Shown: one piece after another, positions 25,381-34,405 of the stretch
How the letters are laid out: every line of letters begins with the position of its first letter
Numbering within the stretch: the stretch's first letter is position 1
DNA from: Moorella glycerini
GTDB taxonomy: Bacteria; Bacillota; DSM-521; Neomoorellales; Neomoorellaceae
Assembly (NCBI RefSeq): GCF_009735625.1
Contig: NZ_CP046244.1
Location: 3,422,909-3,486,908 of the forward strand
Length of the DNA stretch: 64,000 bases
Reading direction: 5' to 3'
The notes under the pieces: model-generated
The model's input: the letters and a program-made list of their open reading frames with translations, nothing else
What the model was told of the DNA's origin: nothing
The model's database searches: none
Made by a program: the position numbers and the translations under genes

Positions 25381-28300
25381 CTAAACCCTGACAATTTTAT
25401 AACGCCCACCATTGCGGGCCGGTACCCCTGTTGCCAGATCACTCAGGCCGAACACTTTTTGTAAAGACTTATCCAGTGGTGAAACTTTGCCTGCCATAAT
25501 ACCGCCGCCCCGGGAGGCATCGCCGGCAACTTTCTTCTCGCCAACTTGATAACCCCTGGCACCATAGGCCCAGTGGCCATAACCGAAGTAAACGTTAACG
25601 GTTCCCCGGGCTATCCCAGGCCGTACCAGCAACTCACCTGTAACTTCACCGCCAGTTGCTGCCACCAGTTTTACTTTAGTACCTGTTTTCAGGCCCAGGA
25701 CCCCTGCATCCAGGGAATTAATTTCGATATAATTGGTACTGCTCAAGTCCGTTACTACCGGTGCGTTGGCAATTAAAGAGATTGAGCGCAGTTTTGCTTT
25801 GCAATTTACCAATTTAAAAGGCCATTCATCTGGATTAAATGCTTCATCGACAGGTTTACCATCAGCAAAAACTTCCGGCTGCCAGCAAGCAGTACCTGCG
25901 AAAAATTCCCCCGTCATGGAATTACGACTGGTAGCCACCGTCTCATTGTAGATGGTAATTACCCCAGTATAGGCATCTTTTTGCCTTTCACCTTTCCAGT
26001 CTGAATCGTAAGGAGCAAACCTGCCGCCCCGGGCCATAACATAAGCCGCCCTGGGCCACTCTTCATTTTTGATTGCCCCGGCAACATTGAAAAATACTTT
26101 ACCAAATTCCTGTAGTTTATATTCTTCAGGACTTATTTCAGGAACCGGGTTTTCATCATAAGCCACATTGACAACCGCTTTTAAGAAATAATCCTCAGGG
26201 TTATTAAGGGGATAACTGTTACCTGTAACATCTTTGATGGCGTCGTCGCCAAAACCGGGCAGGCCTATTTTTTTAGCTACATCAATGATGTAAGTCTCAA
26301 AACACGGATACCTGCCTGGACCGATCTCCTGCATAGGAGGCCGGACTACCGGCCAGCGTATAGAAGTGGCCTTAATCCCTGTATAGCCATAGATTGAAAG
26401 CAACCCCCAGCTTTCGTACTGAGTAGTATCAGGAAGGACATAATCAGCAACTGCGGCCACCTCCCCCATAAAAGGATCGATGGCAATAATCAAGGGGATG
26501 CGCTCAGGATTCTTAAATTCATTTATTATTTCTTCCCTGGCGGCACCTGGGGTGGCGAAGAAGAGATTGGCCATCCAGCTAACTAATATTTTTGCTTTAT
26601 AGGGATACTCGTTAATAATGGAGTAGACAGCCTGATTATCCATACTGCTATTTAAAGGATACCAGGGCAATTTGGAGGGATAAGGGTTTTCGCCTTTTTT
26701 AACCTTCTCCTGGTACTCGGTGGTATACTCATATGGAAAATCACGGCTTAACCTCACACCGGAACGCCTTGGTGCATCGCTGATAGTATTTAGATCATAG
26801 CGTGGCCCCCGGCCAAAAGCAGCGTACCCTTGAGGGTCTTTGATCATGCCTCCACGTAAATTCCAGGAACCCATCAAAGCCGACAGCAAATATAGGGCCA
26901 TGCCGGTATAAAACCCATTGGCCGCCGCGAGATTGCCCATCCCATCCACGCCTACTTTATACCCATGGCTGGTATATTCCCGGGCCAGTTCCTCTATTTT
27001 CTCCTTAGGAACGCCACAGATGCGGGCATAATCTTCCATAGAATACCTGTAAGCATTTTCTTTAAGAATATTCAGGGCCGTGGTGACTTTAATGCTCTGG
27101 CCATCATTATTTTGAATTACCCCGGAAAAGAAAAGTTCACCTGCTTCCACTCCGGTATTTTTGGCTGGTTGTCCCGTAACCCTGTCAATGACTATGTATT
27201 CATCGCCGTCATTGGTCCACCCCAGGTCTTCCGGGCGCAGTAGTTTACGATAATTAGGGTGCCCCGGATCGATGATTACCAGGTAAGTGCTGTTGGTATA
27301 GCTATAATAACCTTCTTTTTGCGCCGCAGCCATATTGGGTATGGCCAGGTATTTATAATCCAGACTATTGTTGGCAAACATCCAGCAGATCATGGCCATG
27401 ATCAAAGCGCCGTCAGTAGTAGGCTTAATGGGCACCCATTCCGCCTTTTCTCCCGGCCCTACCGCACCGCCAGACATCACCGGGTCGACCACCGCAAATT
27501 TTAATTTCCCCTTAACTTTTGCAGCTGTTGTTCTCCTAGCGATAAGCTGCATCGGCCTGCCGCTAAACCCCGGAGAAGCTCCTATAAATAAGACAAATTC
27601 GCTGTTCAAAACATCGGGCTTGAAAAACGCCCCGCTATTGTTTGCTACTGCCTTCCAGGCAGGACTTTTGGCCCCGCCTCAGGTAGAACCATGGGTAAAA
27701 TAGTTGATAGAGCCAAAAGCCCTCATAAATCTTGAGGCGAAGACCATCCTACCATCATCCCTGCCGCCAAAAAACACCAGCTGGTTAACTTTAGGGCCCA
27801 GTTCCGGCCGGTTGGGATCAATCAGGGTATTAAAATCCCTGACATGCCTCAAGCCTTCAATTTCCTGATTCTCGCCGATTTCGCTAAATAACTTCCCTCC
27901 TTCAATAGTTTCGTTAACAGCCTCTTCCCAGGTAATTGGTTGCCATTTACCTTCACCCCTTTTGCCGGCCCTTTTGAGTGGTACTAACAAACGCATGGGA
28001 TCTTGATGGGCCTGAAGAGTCGCTAATCCTCTAGCACATAAAGTGGCCCTCGCGGTATTACCTTTTCCCTGATAATTGCTGAAGGCCAGATATGCTTCGG
28101 TAAGGGGAGCTTCGTATGGCAGATGTGGTTCACTATTAAGGGGATTATAAGGGTTGCCAAATACCTGTAAAATCTCACCCGTGCTGGCATCAATTTTCAC
28201 TCTATTTCCGCAACAACTATAACACCCCAGGCACGCACTGTGACGCATAATTATACCTGCTGCCGGCATAACCTGGCCGTTCTTGGTGTTTATTAAAGCT

Positions 28301-28446
28301 TCCGGCTTCTGGCCGCTCTGTTTTTGCGGCAGTTCCGGGAAGGGCTCGGGCCTTCCAGCTGCACGAGCAGCCTGCTCCAGCCCTAATCCTCCTGCCCCGG
28401 TAATTCCCGCCGCTAATAATAATTTCAAAAACTCGCGCCGTCGCAA
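25381..28446 (-). CDS. Molybdopterin oxidoreductase catalytic subunit, probable selenoprotein (TGA = Sec256)
   Basis: One frame of 1022 codons runs from TTG at 28446 (GGTGAGGTG upstream) to 25381, broken only by TGA at 27681-27679. The N-terminal part has a twin-arginine signal (RRREFLKLLLAAG), a [4Fe-4S] site (CLGCYSCC, then ATLCARG), and ends FGSINYFTHGST. The frame resumes GGAKSPAWKAVANNSGAF, FIGASPGFSGRP, and so on through the MopB domains and a C-terminal pterin-binding domain. The TGA falls where this family has the Cys (Sec in some formate dehydrogenases) that binds molybdenum or tungsten. A hairpin right after it fits a bacterial SECIS. The length matches TtrA/FdnG-type enzymes (about 1020). 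The residue after Sec is Gly, not the His of formate dehydrogenases, so a tetrathionate, polysulfide or oxyanion reductase is more likely. Exported by Tat, acting outside the membrane. A nonsense mutation is the less likely alternative. Confidence 0.82.
27643..27681 (-). promoter_or_regulatory. Candidate bacterial SECIS element after the in-frame TGA
   Basis: Beginning 17 bases after TGA on the minus strand, CTGCC (27662-27658) and GGCAG (27652-27648) pair around the loop TGGAA, which starts 22 bases after the TGA and has G among its first two bases. Both points match the usual description of bacterial SECIS hairpins. An alternative helix GGCGGG/CCTGCC is also possible just before it. Confidence 0.6.
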
Positions 28447-28744
28447 TCGGACTTACACCTCACCAACTATAATTCATATTTTGAACAATCTTGCTGACTT
28501 GGTACTGATTATTAGGGGGCTCCGTTTTTTATACTTAAAATTTTCTATGGTATTTTTAACCACATAATAGACATCTTTAATTACACATCTAGTTTATGCT
28601 TGTAGTTACTAAAGATAATACATCCATATACCCCTAGATGGTAGTTATTTCTTTCACTATCCATGGTTAATTATAGCAATAACGTAACAGGAAGTCAATG
28701 ATGAAAAGATAGCTATCGAAGGGATTTTGCAGTAGAATTCATAT
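28447..28744. other. AT-rich regulatory region upstream of the molybdoenzyme operon
   Basis: About 300 bases without a gene, markedly more AT-rich than its surroundings. It holds a distant inverted repeat CATCTAG/CTAGATG (28586-28592 and 28634-28640). No clear promoter or riboswitch was recognised, but it must carry the signals for the operon that starts at 28446. Confidence 0.4.
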
Positions 28745-28749
28745 AAATA

Positions 28750-28796
28750 AAAAGACGAGAAGGTAATATACCTCAGGTTAGCAACCTTCCCGCCTT
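28750..28796 (-). terminator. Rho-independent terminator of the tct-fah operon
   Basis: GACGAGAAGGT (28754-28764) pairs with ACCTTCCCGCC (28784-28794), with G-U pairs. On the minus strand the stem is followed by TTTTTATTTATAT. It lies 10 bases after the last gene of the operon. Confidence 0.8.
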
Positions 28797-28803
28797 TTTA
28801 TCA

Positions 28804-29574
28804 TTACGGCGCAGCAACCTTATTAACCAGGCTCCCTATATTTTCCACCCTGATCTCAATGGTATCGCCTACCTCCATGGGGCCTACTCCTTCCGGAGTA
28901 CCGGTCATGATTATATCTCCGGGTAAAAGGGTCATCACCTGGGAGATAAAACTCACCAGGAAGGGCACAGAAAAGATCAGCTGGGAGGTGCGGCCGTCCT
29001 GCTTCAGTTCGCCGTTTAAAAAAGACTGGACGCGGAAGTCAGAGACGTCTATCCCCCGCACAATATAAGGCCCAAGGGGTAAAAAAGTATCGAAGCTTTT
29101 GGCCCTGGTCCACTGGCCGTCTTTCTGCTGCAGGTCCCGGGCCGTAACGTCATTCCCAACGGTATAACCGAAGATATACTCCCCAGCTTCTTCTTCCTTA
29201 ACATTATGGGCCTCCCGGCCGATGACCACTACCAGCTCCGCTTCGTAATCAAGGCGTTTGACCATGGGCCAGTAAATTATATTTTCATTAGGGCCAATAA
29301 CGCTTGTCGGCGGTTTAATAAAGATAACCGGTTCTCCCGGCACCTCCATAGTCAATTCGGCAGCATGGCGCCGGTAGTTCAAACCCACGCAAACGGCCTT
29401 GCTGGGCTGGCAGGGTGACAGCAGCCTGACTTCGTTTAAATTATATTGCTGTCCATTTTCCCGGTACGCCCCAAAAATATCGCCTTCCAGGGCGATAATC
29501 ATGTCCCCTTCTAAGCGACCATAGAAGACTCCTTCACCCACAGTAAAGCGGACAAATTTCTCGACTTTTTCCAT
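28804..29574 (-). CDS. Fumarylacetoacetate hydrolase family protein
   Basis: 256 residues, ATG after AGGAGGCAACAT. Core FAH motifs are clear: CVGLNYRRHAAE, then IFIKPPTSVIGP, the metal ligands in DYEAELVVVIG, GYTVGNDVTARDLQ, KSFDTFLPLGP, and the C-terminal LLPGDIIMTGTPEGVGPM. The family uses Mg2+ or Mn2+ to cleave C-C bonds of 2,4-dioxo acids, hydrate or isomerise 2-oxo-enoates, or decarboxylate oxaloacetate. Last gene of the operon with a second FAH protein, an isocitrate-type dehydrogenase and the Tct transporter, so it probably handles a transported di- or tricarboxylate derivative. The exact reaction is not readable. Confidence 0.88.
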   Translation of the reverse strand: MEKVEKFVRFTVGEGVFYGRLEGDMIIALEGDIFGAYRENGQQYNLNEVRLLSPCQPSKAVCVGLNYRRHAAELTMEVPGEPVIFIKPPTSVIGPNENIIYWPMVKRLDYEAELVVVIGREAHNVKEEEAGEYIFGYTVGNDVTARDLQQKDGQWTRAKSFDTFLPLGPYIVRGIDVSDFRVQSFLNGELKQDGRTSQLIFSVPFLVSFISQVMTLLPGDIIMTGTPEGVGPMEVGDTIEIRVENIGSLVNKVAAP

Positions 29575-29607
29575 ATATGTTGCCTCCTCTAAGCTTTAAA
29601 CCTTATT

Positions 29608-30573
29608 TTAAAAAGAAATATCTTCTTCGGCTACAATTTTGTTGCTTAAGCGTCCAAGGCCAGTAATTTCAATAGTGCAAATATCCCCTACTTGCATATA
29701 GGTTGGAGGTTTACGATCTTTTGCCAGTCCACCCGGCGTGCCAGTGGCTACAATATCTCCCGGTTGCAACGTAAAGATCCGGGAGAGGAAAGATACCAGG
29801 GTAGGTACATCATAAATAAGTTCTCGTGTATTGGAATCCTGCAGTAAACGCCCGTTGACCCAAAGTTTAACATCTAGGTTGCCCGGGTCAGGTATTTCAT
29901 CCCTGGAAACAAGGTAGGGGCCACAGGGGGCAAAATTATCAAAGGTTTTACCCCTGACTACCTGTTTGTCCAGGGCCGTTAAGTCACTGGCGCTGACATC
30001 GTTAAAGATCATATAGCCAGCTACATAATCAAAAGCCTTTTCAACAGGTACGTTGCGGCCTTTTTTGCCGATGACGAAAGCCAGCTCTGCTTCGTAGCCC
30101 AGGCACTGGGTCATTCTCGGGTAGATGATCGGGTCATCCGGCCCGCAAAGGGCATTTTTGTATTTGGCAAAGATCCGCGGCTCAGGGGGGATCGGCAGGC
30201 CTGTCTCCCGGATAAAATCATGATAATTATGGCTCAGGCACACTATGCGCATGGGGTTCTGCACCGGTGCCCCCAGTTTAACTTCGCTGCGCTGGAAGAT
30301 CAGGCGTTTACCAGAAGAGCTTAGATCCTCCAAACTAAAATCCTGGACCTCATCAAGGGCAGCCCGGGCAGCTTCCCAGGAGCGGCCACCGCCACTTAAA
30401 AATTCAACGCTATCGGGAGGAACAAGGGCCTGGGCCAGTTCTTTAGCGCGTTGTACTCCCTTACGGGTCAGATGGGTTTCATAGGCGTAGTTCAGATCTA
30501 CTACCCGTTCCTCATTGGTCACGGCCCCTAAGCGGTAATCCCGCTCACCAAATTGATACATTACTAGCTTCAT
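29608..30573 (-). CDS. Fumarylacetoacetate hydrolase family protein (longer form)
   Basis: 321 residues, ATG after AAGGAGGAAATATGTA. It has the long N-terminal domain (YQFGERDYRLGAVTNEERVV) and the full FAH core: CLSHNYHDFIRETG, the acidic metal site in CLGYEAELAFVIGKKG, MIFNDVSASDLTALDKQ, KTFDNFAPCGPYLV and QPGDIVATGTPGGLA. It is only distantly similar to the shorter FAH protein encoded next, so they are unlikely to be a recent duplication. The pair may perform successive steps such as isomerisation and hydrolysis or decarboxylation of a 2-oxo acid. Confidence 0.87.
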   Translation of the reverse strand: MKLVMYQFGERDYRLGAVTNEERVVDLNYAYETHLTRKGVQRAKELAQALVPPDSVEFLSGGGRSWEAARAALDEVQDFSLEDLSSSGKRLIFQRSEVKLGAPVQNPMRIVCLSHNYHDFIRETGLPIPPEPRIFAKYKNALCGPDDPIIYPRMTQCLGYEAELAFVIGKKGRNVPVEKAFDYVAGYMIFNDVSASDLTALDKQVVRGKTFDNFAPCGPYLVSRDEIPDPGNLDVKLWVNGRLLQDSNTRELIYDVPTLVSFLSRIFTLQPGDIVATGTPGGLAKDRKPPTYMQVGDICTIEITGLGRLSNKIVAEEDISF

Positions 30574-30603
30574 TACATATTTCCTCCTTATGAATAAAAA
30601 TAA

Positions 30604-31605
30604 TTAATTTAGCGCTGCAATGATAGCCGCGGTCATCTCTGCCGTCGTGGCCCTTCCGCCCAGGTCCCCGGTAAGAACCTTACCTTCCCTGAGGACCTTT
30701 GCGACGGCCATTTCAATAGCCCTTGCTGCTTGAGTTTCGCCTAAGTAATTAAGCATCATTGAGGCTGTAAGAATTTCCCCCAGCGGGTTGGCTATACCGC
30801 GGCCGGCTATATCAGGAGCAGTGCCATGAACAGCCTCGAAAAGGGCTACCTCCGGACCAAAATTACCGCCAAAGCCCAAACCCAAACTACCTGCCACCCC
30901 GGCAGCCAGGTCAGCAAGAATATCGCCGTAAACATTAGGAGCTAAGATAACATCATAATCCAGTGGAGCTTTAACAAGCTGAAAACACATATTATCGATC
31001 ATCCGGTCGTTAAATTCTAGTTCAGGAAACTCCGCCGCCACCCGTCGCGCACTCTCCAGGAAAAGACCATCGGTAAGCTTAAGGATGTTAGCCTTGTGAG
31101 CCACTGTAACTTTGCGCCTGCCCATCCGGCGGGCATAGTCCATGGTAAAGCGGGCAACTTGCTCCGAAGTAGCCCTGGTAACAAATTTGAGGGCTACAGC
31201 CGCATCAGGGCCGACTTTCTGCTCTGCTCCTGCAAAAGTATCCTCTGTTGCTTCACGGACAACGATTATATCCACCCCTTTATAGGGAGAAGGAACGCCG
31301 TCAAAATAGCGGGCCCGCCGCACCTGGGCAAAAAGTCCCAGTTTACTGCGCAAGGTTACGTTAGGACTTGCCCACCCCCTGGCAACCAGATTGGTTAGCG
31401 GTCCCTTAATGGCTACTTTGTTGCGCTTAATTGAAGCAATGGTATCTTCCGGTACTGCCTCACCCACCATTTCTACTGCCATTTCTCCGGCCAGCATTTC
31501 TTCCCACTCGATGGCTATCCCTGTCGCCTCAACCACTTGGCGTGCTGCCGGAATCACTTCCCGACCAATGCCGTCACCAGTAATCAACGTTACCCGATGA
31601 GCCAT
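30604..31605 (-). CDS. Isocitrate/isopropylmalate dehydrogenase family protein
   Basis: 333 residues, ATG after GGGGAGGTAAAATT. Beta-decarboxylating dehydrogenase motifs: LITGDGIGREV, the substrate-binding Arg set around LRSKLGLFAQVRRARYF, VVREATEDTFAG, the Lys in KANILKLTDG, DYDVILAPNVYGDILADL and the cofactor loop FEAVHGTAPDIAG. The last resembles NAD-dependent isocitrate and isopropylmalate types. It oxidises a (2R)-hydroxy di- or tricarboxylate to a 2-oxo acid with loss of CO2. With a Tct transporter and two FAH enzymes, the substrate may be a tricarboxylate, malate or tartrate. Leucine genes are not nearby, arguing against leuB. Confidence 0.85.
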   Translation of the reverse strand: MAHRVTLITGDGIGREVIPAARQVVEATGIAIEWEEMLAGEMAVEMVGEAVPEDTIASIKRNKVAIKGPLTNLVARGWASPNVTLRSKLGLFAQVRRARYFDGVPSPYKGVDIIVVREATEDTFAGAEQKVGPDAAVALKFVTRATSEQVARFTMDYARRMGRRKVTVAHKANILKLTDGLFLESARRVAAEFPELEFNDRMIDNMCFQLVKAPLDYDVILAPNVYGDILADLAAGVAGSLGLGFGGNFGPEVALFEAVHGTAPDIAGRGIANPLGEILTASMMLNYLGETQAARAIEMAVAKVLREGKVLTGDLGGRATTAEMTAAIIAALN

Positions 31606-31619
31606 AATTTTACCTCCCC

Positions 31620-32057
31620 TTACGGTAATGGAACCTTTAAGACCTGGCCAAATAAATAATAGGTAGCTAGAGAATAACCTGCTGCTGCGCTAATTAAAAC
31701 CCACCAGTTGCGTACACCCCCCAGAAGCATTAAGGCTATAAGAAAGAAAGTAGTAGTTAAGAGATAACTGGTCGCATCAAAAAGCAGGATATAAATAATA
31801 CTAAAAGCCAAGGTTCCAATAATGTACAAAAGCATTTTGCCTGCTTCTTTTTTATTTTCTTTTTTTATTTCCCCCTTTCGCCAGGACAATATTAATTGAG
31901 CAACGGCAAAAGCAAAAAGCAGGACACTGACAAGGCGGGGATAGAAAGCAGGCCCGGGATCAACGGGATTTATTTCTTGTTTAAAGGTTGCCAGGGAATA
32001 AAAAATTATCGCCAGTATAGCCATTCCCGCGCTAATACCCATTTCGCCATAACGCAT
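31620..32057 (-). CDS. tctB: Tripartite tricarboxylate transporter, small membrane subunit TctB
   Basis: 145 residues with about four membrane helices and a charged loop (SWRKGEIKKENKKEAGK) between the second and third. The pattern INPVDPGPAFYPRLVSVLL after helix 1 is the standard TctB lead. TctB pairs with TctA to form the membrane part of a Na+- or H+-driven carboxylate importer. It follows tctC and precedes the dehydrogenase gene. Because tctA is broken by an insertion sequence, the complex may not form. Confidence 0.85.
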   Translation of the reverse strand: MRYGEMGISAGMAILAIIFYSLATFKQEINPVDPGPAFYPRLVSVLLFAFAVAQLILSWRKGEIKKENKKEAGKMLLYIIGTLAFSIIYILLFDATSYLLTTTFFLIALMLLGGVRNWWVLISAAAGYSLATYYLFGQVLKVPLP

Positions 32058-32118
32058 TTTGATACCACCTGCCTTATCCAGGCCGGCAGCCAGTCAAGCT
32101 GCCGGCCTTTAGCAACTT

Positions 32119-33138
32119 TTACTTTTCCTTAACTTTTTGCAGTAACTGGCCAATTAGTTCATAGTCCTTGCGAGCGTAAGCTGCAAAGTCATCGGGACCC
32201 ATAAAACCATCAGGCTGCTTATTTTTGGCCATGTACTCTTTAAAACCGGGTTCAGCCACTGCTTTCTTTATAGCATCAACTATTTTGGCTTTAACATCGG
32301 AAGGTAACCCTTTTTTTGCTATAAAACCACGGTATTGGGTCATGGTAATATCGTAGCCTAACTCCTTAAGTGTAGGCACTTCCTTCATGTGTTCCATACG
32401 CTGGTCACCGCTTATGGCCAGAACCTTTATCTGACCTGCTTCGACATATTGATTTACCGTGGCTGGAGCCGTACTGATTACCTGAACGTTGTTGCCTAAC
32501 AGGTTAGTTACCGATTCCGATCCTCCTCCAAACGGAACCCATGTTATCTCGATACCGGCTTGTTCCGCTAACTGCAAAATCATTAAATGTAAAGCCGAAC
32601 CTGTTCCCTGGCCGCCTATTTTAAGCTTGCCAGGATTTTTCTTGGCAAAATCAATTACATCATGCATTGTTTTAAATGAACTATTCGCTTTAACTGCTAT
32701 GGCGTAAGGCTCTTTCTGGACGTTGGCTATGAACTCAAAATCGTCAATAGAGAAATCCTTTTTGAGTTCCGATTGTAATGCTGCTATCTGGGAAGCTGTA
32801 ACTGAAGCTATAGTATAACCGTCTGCAGGTTCAGCTTTCAGAGCAGCAAACATCACTCCACCCCCGCCGCCTGGCTTATTAACAACAACCATGGGTTGAC
32901 CCAGATATTTTTCGGCATAACGTGCCACTTCCCGGGCCATAACGTCGGCGGGAGAACCCGCGGTGGAAGAGTTAAGTACGGTTATAGGTTTGTTGGGGAA
33001 GGTAGAGGCAATTTTTCCAGTTTCTTTGGATGCTTCTTTAGGCGCCTCGGCAGGTTTGGAACCAGATGAACAACCTGCCAGTAAACTTGCAGCCAGTACC
33101 AAAGAAACAGTCAATCCCAGCCATCGCTTTTTTAACAT
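32119..33138 (-). CDS. tctC: Tripartite tricarboxylate transporter substrate-binding lipoprotein TctC
   Basis: 339 residues, ATG after GAGGGAATAGAAC. A lipoprotein signal ends LLAGCSSGSKPAEAP. The mature part shows TctC features: FPNKPITVLNSSTAGSPADV, VVNKPGGGGGVMFAALK, KIGGQGTGSALHLM, WVPFGGGSESVTNLLGN. It captures a carboxylate outside the membrane and hands it to TctA-TctB. In the operon it follows the broken tctA. The family as a whole covers citrate, terephthalate and many other carboxylates, so the ligand cannot be named. Confidence 0.9.
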   Translation of the reverse strand: MLKKRWLGLTVSLVLAASLLAGCSSGSKPAEAPKEASKETGKIASTFPNKPITVLNSSTAGSPADVMAREVARYAEKYLGQPMVVVNKPGGGGGVMFAALKAEPADGYTIASVTASQIAALQSELKKDFSIDDFEFIANVQKEPYAIAVKANSSFKTMHDVIDFAKKNPGKLKIGGQGTGSALHLMILQLAEQAGIEITWVPFGGGSESVTNLLGNNVQVISTAPATVNQYVEAGQIKVLAISGDQRMEHMKEVPTLKELGYDITMTQYRGFIAKKGLPSDVKAKIVDAIKKAVAEPGFKEYMAKNKQPDGFMGPDDFAAYARKDYELIGQLLQKVKEK

Positions 33139-33240
33139 GTTCTATTCCCTCCTCTAGTTTTTTAACCACGCTTTATCTTATTTTTTACTTAATTTCATAA
33201 TTTATTTCATGTCCCCCACCTCCCCTTTAATTGGCAAGCT

Positions 33241-34137
33241 TTAACGGCCTGCTTTCTTCATTCCGCGAAAGAATTGATAGCCTATTGAGATGACTGAAAT
33301 CAATAAGATTATTGACGCTATAGGCCTGCTTATAAATATAGCTAAACTTCCATCAGAAATAATTAAAGCCCGACGAAAGGAGGTTTCGATCATCTCCCCC
33401 AGGACGACTGCGAGAACTACGGGAGCAACAGGAAAATCATACTTCCGCATGATATACCCTATAATTCCAAACAGTAACGCTAACCACACGGTAAAAAGGT
33501 TGTTTGATTCCGCATAAGCAGCAAAAATAACCATGGCTAAAACTATGGGAGTTAAAATATTTTTCGGAACGGTTACTACTTTTGCCCAAAGTTGCGTACC
33601 CATTAAACCCATAGCTAACATCACAATATTGCCTACAAGCAAACTGGCAAATAAGCCATAAACCAGATCAGGTTCTTTGACAAAGAGCAATGGTCCGGGC
33701 TGTAATCCCTGAATTGTAAAAGCGCCTATTAAAATAGCTGCTGCTGCCGAACCTGGTATACCTAAAGCCAGGAGGGGAACTAAAGCTCCACTGACAACAG
33801 CATTATTGGCCGCTTCCGGGGCGGCAACTCCTTCCAAAATGCCGGTACCAAACAGTTCTGGATGTTTAGAAGCCCGTTTTTCTTCGCTATAAGCGATGAA
33901 AGAAGCAACAGCTTTCCCAGCCCCGGGAACTATACCAATTAAAAAACCTATAACTGTTCCCCTCAACATAGCCATATGGGTACTTAAATATTCTTTGATA
34001 GTAGGCAGAGCTCCGGAAATTTTTTGATAGGTAACGCTTCCCTCACCTATTTCTTCCATGGTCATCAATACTTCAGAAATAGCGAACAGGCCAATTAAAA
34101 CTGGTATCAGGGGAATACCCTCAAATAAATTCATACT
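33241..34137 (-). pseudogene. tctA: tctA, 3' part (interrupted by IS110-family element)
   Basis: Codons 195 to the stop of the large permease TctA. After the insertion point the frame continues SMNLFEGIPLIPVLIGLFAI, then the diagnostic [20 protein letters not shown] and [20 protein letters not shown], and ends in helices and GMKKAGR. An in-frame ATG inside the element (34170) would give a fusion start, but this fragment lacks the first six or so helices. A working permease from it is unlikely. Confidence 0.9.
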
Positions 34138-34405
34138 AACCGGCCATGTCTGGAAGGCACAACCAATCATGAAAATAGAAAGAAGTGATTACAAACATCT
34201 GATTTTCTGCTACATTGGACTTATCAGGGACAAAGGTTGAGTACATTTTGATGGTATAACCTCGAGTACTAACCTAACCTGATTGCCTTTGAGCACAGCC
34301 AATTGTCGCCCCTTGTTCTTAAGGACTTGGGAACAGCACGGGTGTTAAACTTCTTACTTTCTCGGGCAATCATCCCTGAAATCCAATGAAGCAGGAGGAG
34401 TTCTT
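34138..34405 (+). other. IS110 leader, possible bridge-RNA region
   Basis: In the IS110 group a structured guide RNA is made from the noncoding end upstream of the transposase. This 268-base leader is of suitable size and place. The octamer GTGTTAAA at 34342-34349 also spans the right junction (35781-35788), as a right-target guide would. I could not find a matching left guide, so the RNA is only a candidate. Confidence 0.35.

Noticed and set aside
25381-28446. Assignment of the molybdoenzyme as formate dehydrogenase FdnG
   Set aside because: The Sec context lacks the following His (UHG in FdnG) and reads HGSTUGGAK; the flanking sequence is TtrA/PsrA-like.
30604-31605. Assignment of the dehydrogenase as leuB (3-isopropylmalate dehydrogenase)
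   Set aside because: No leuA, leuC or leuD nearby and the operon context is carboxylate transport and FAH enzymes; the family alone does not decide the substrate.
34138-34170. ATG at 34170 as the start of an independent permease gene
   Set aside because: The first codons come from the insertion sequence; the remainder is the 3' part of tctA lacking its N-terminal half.
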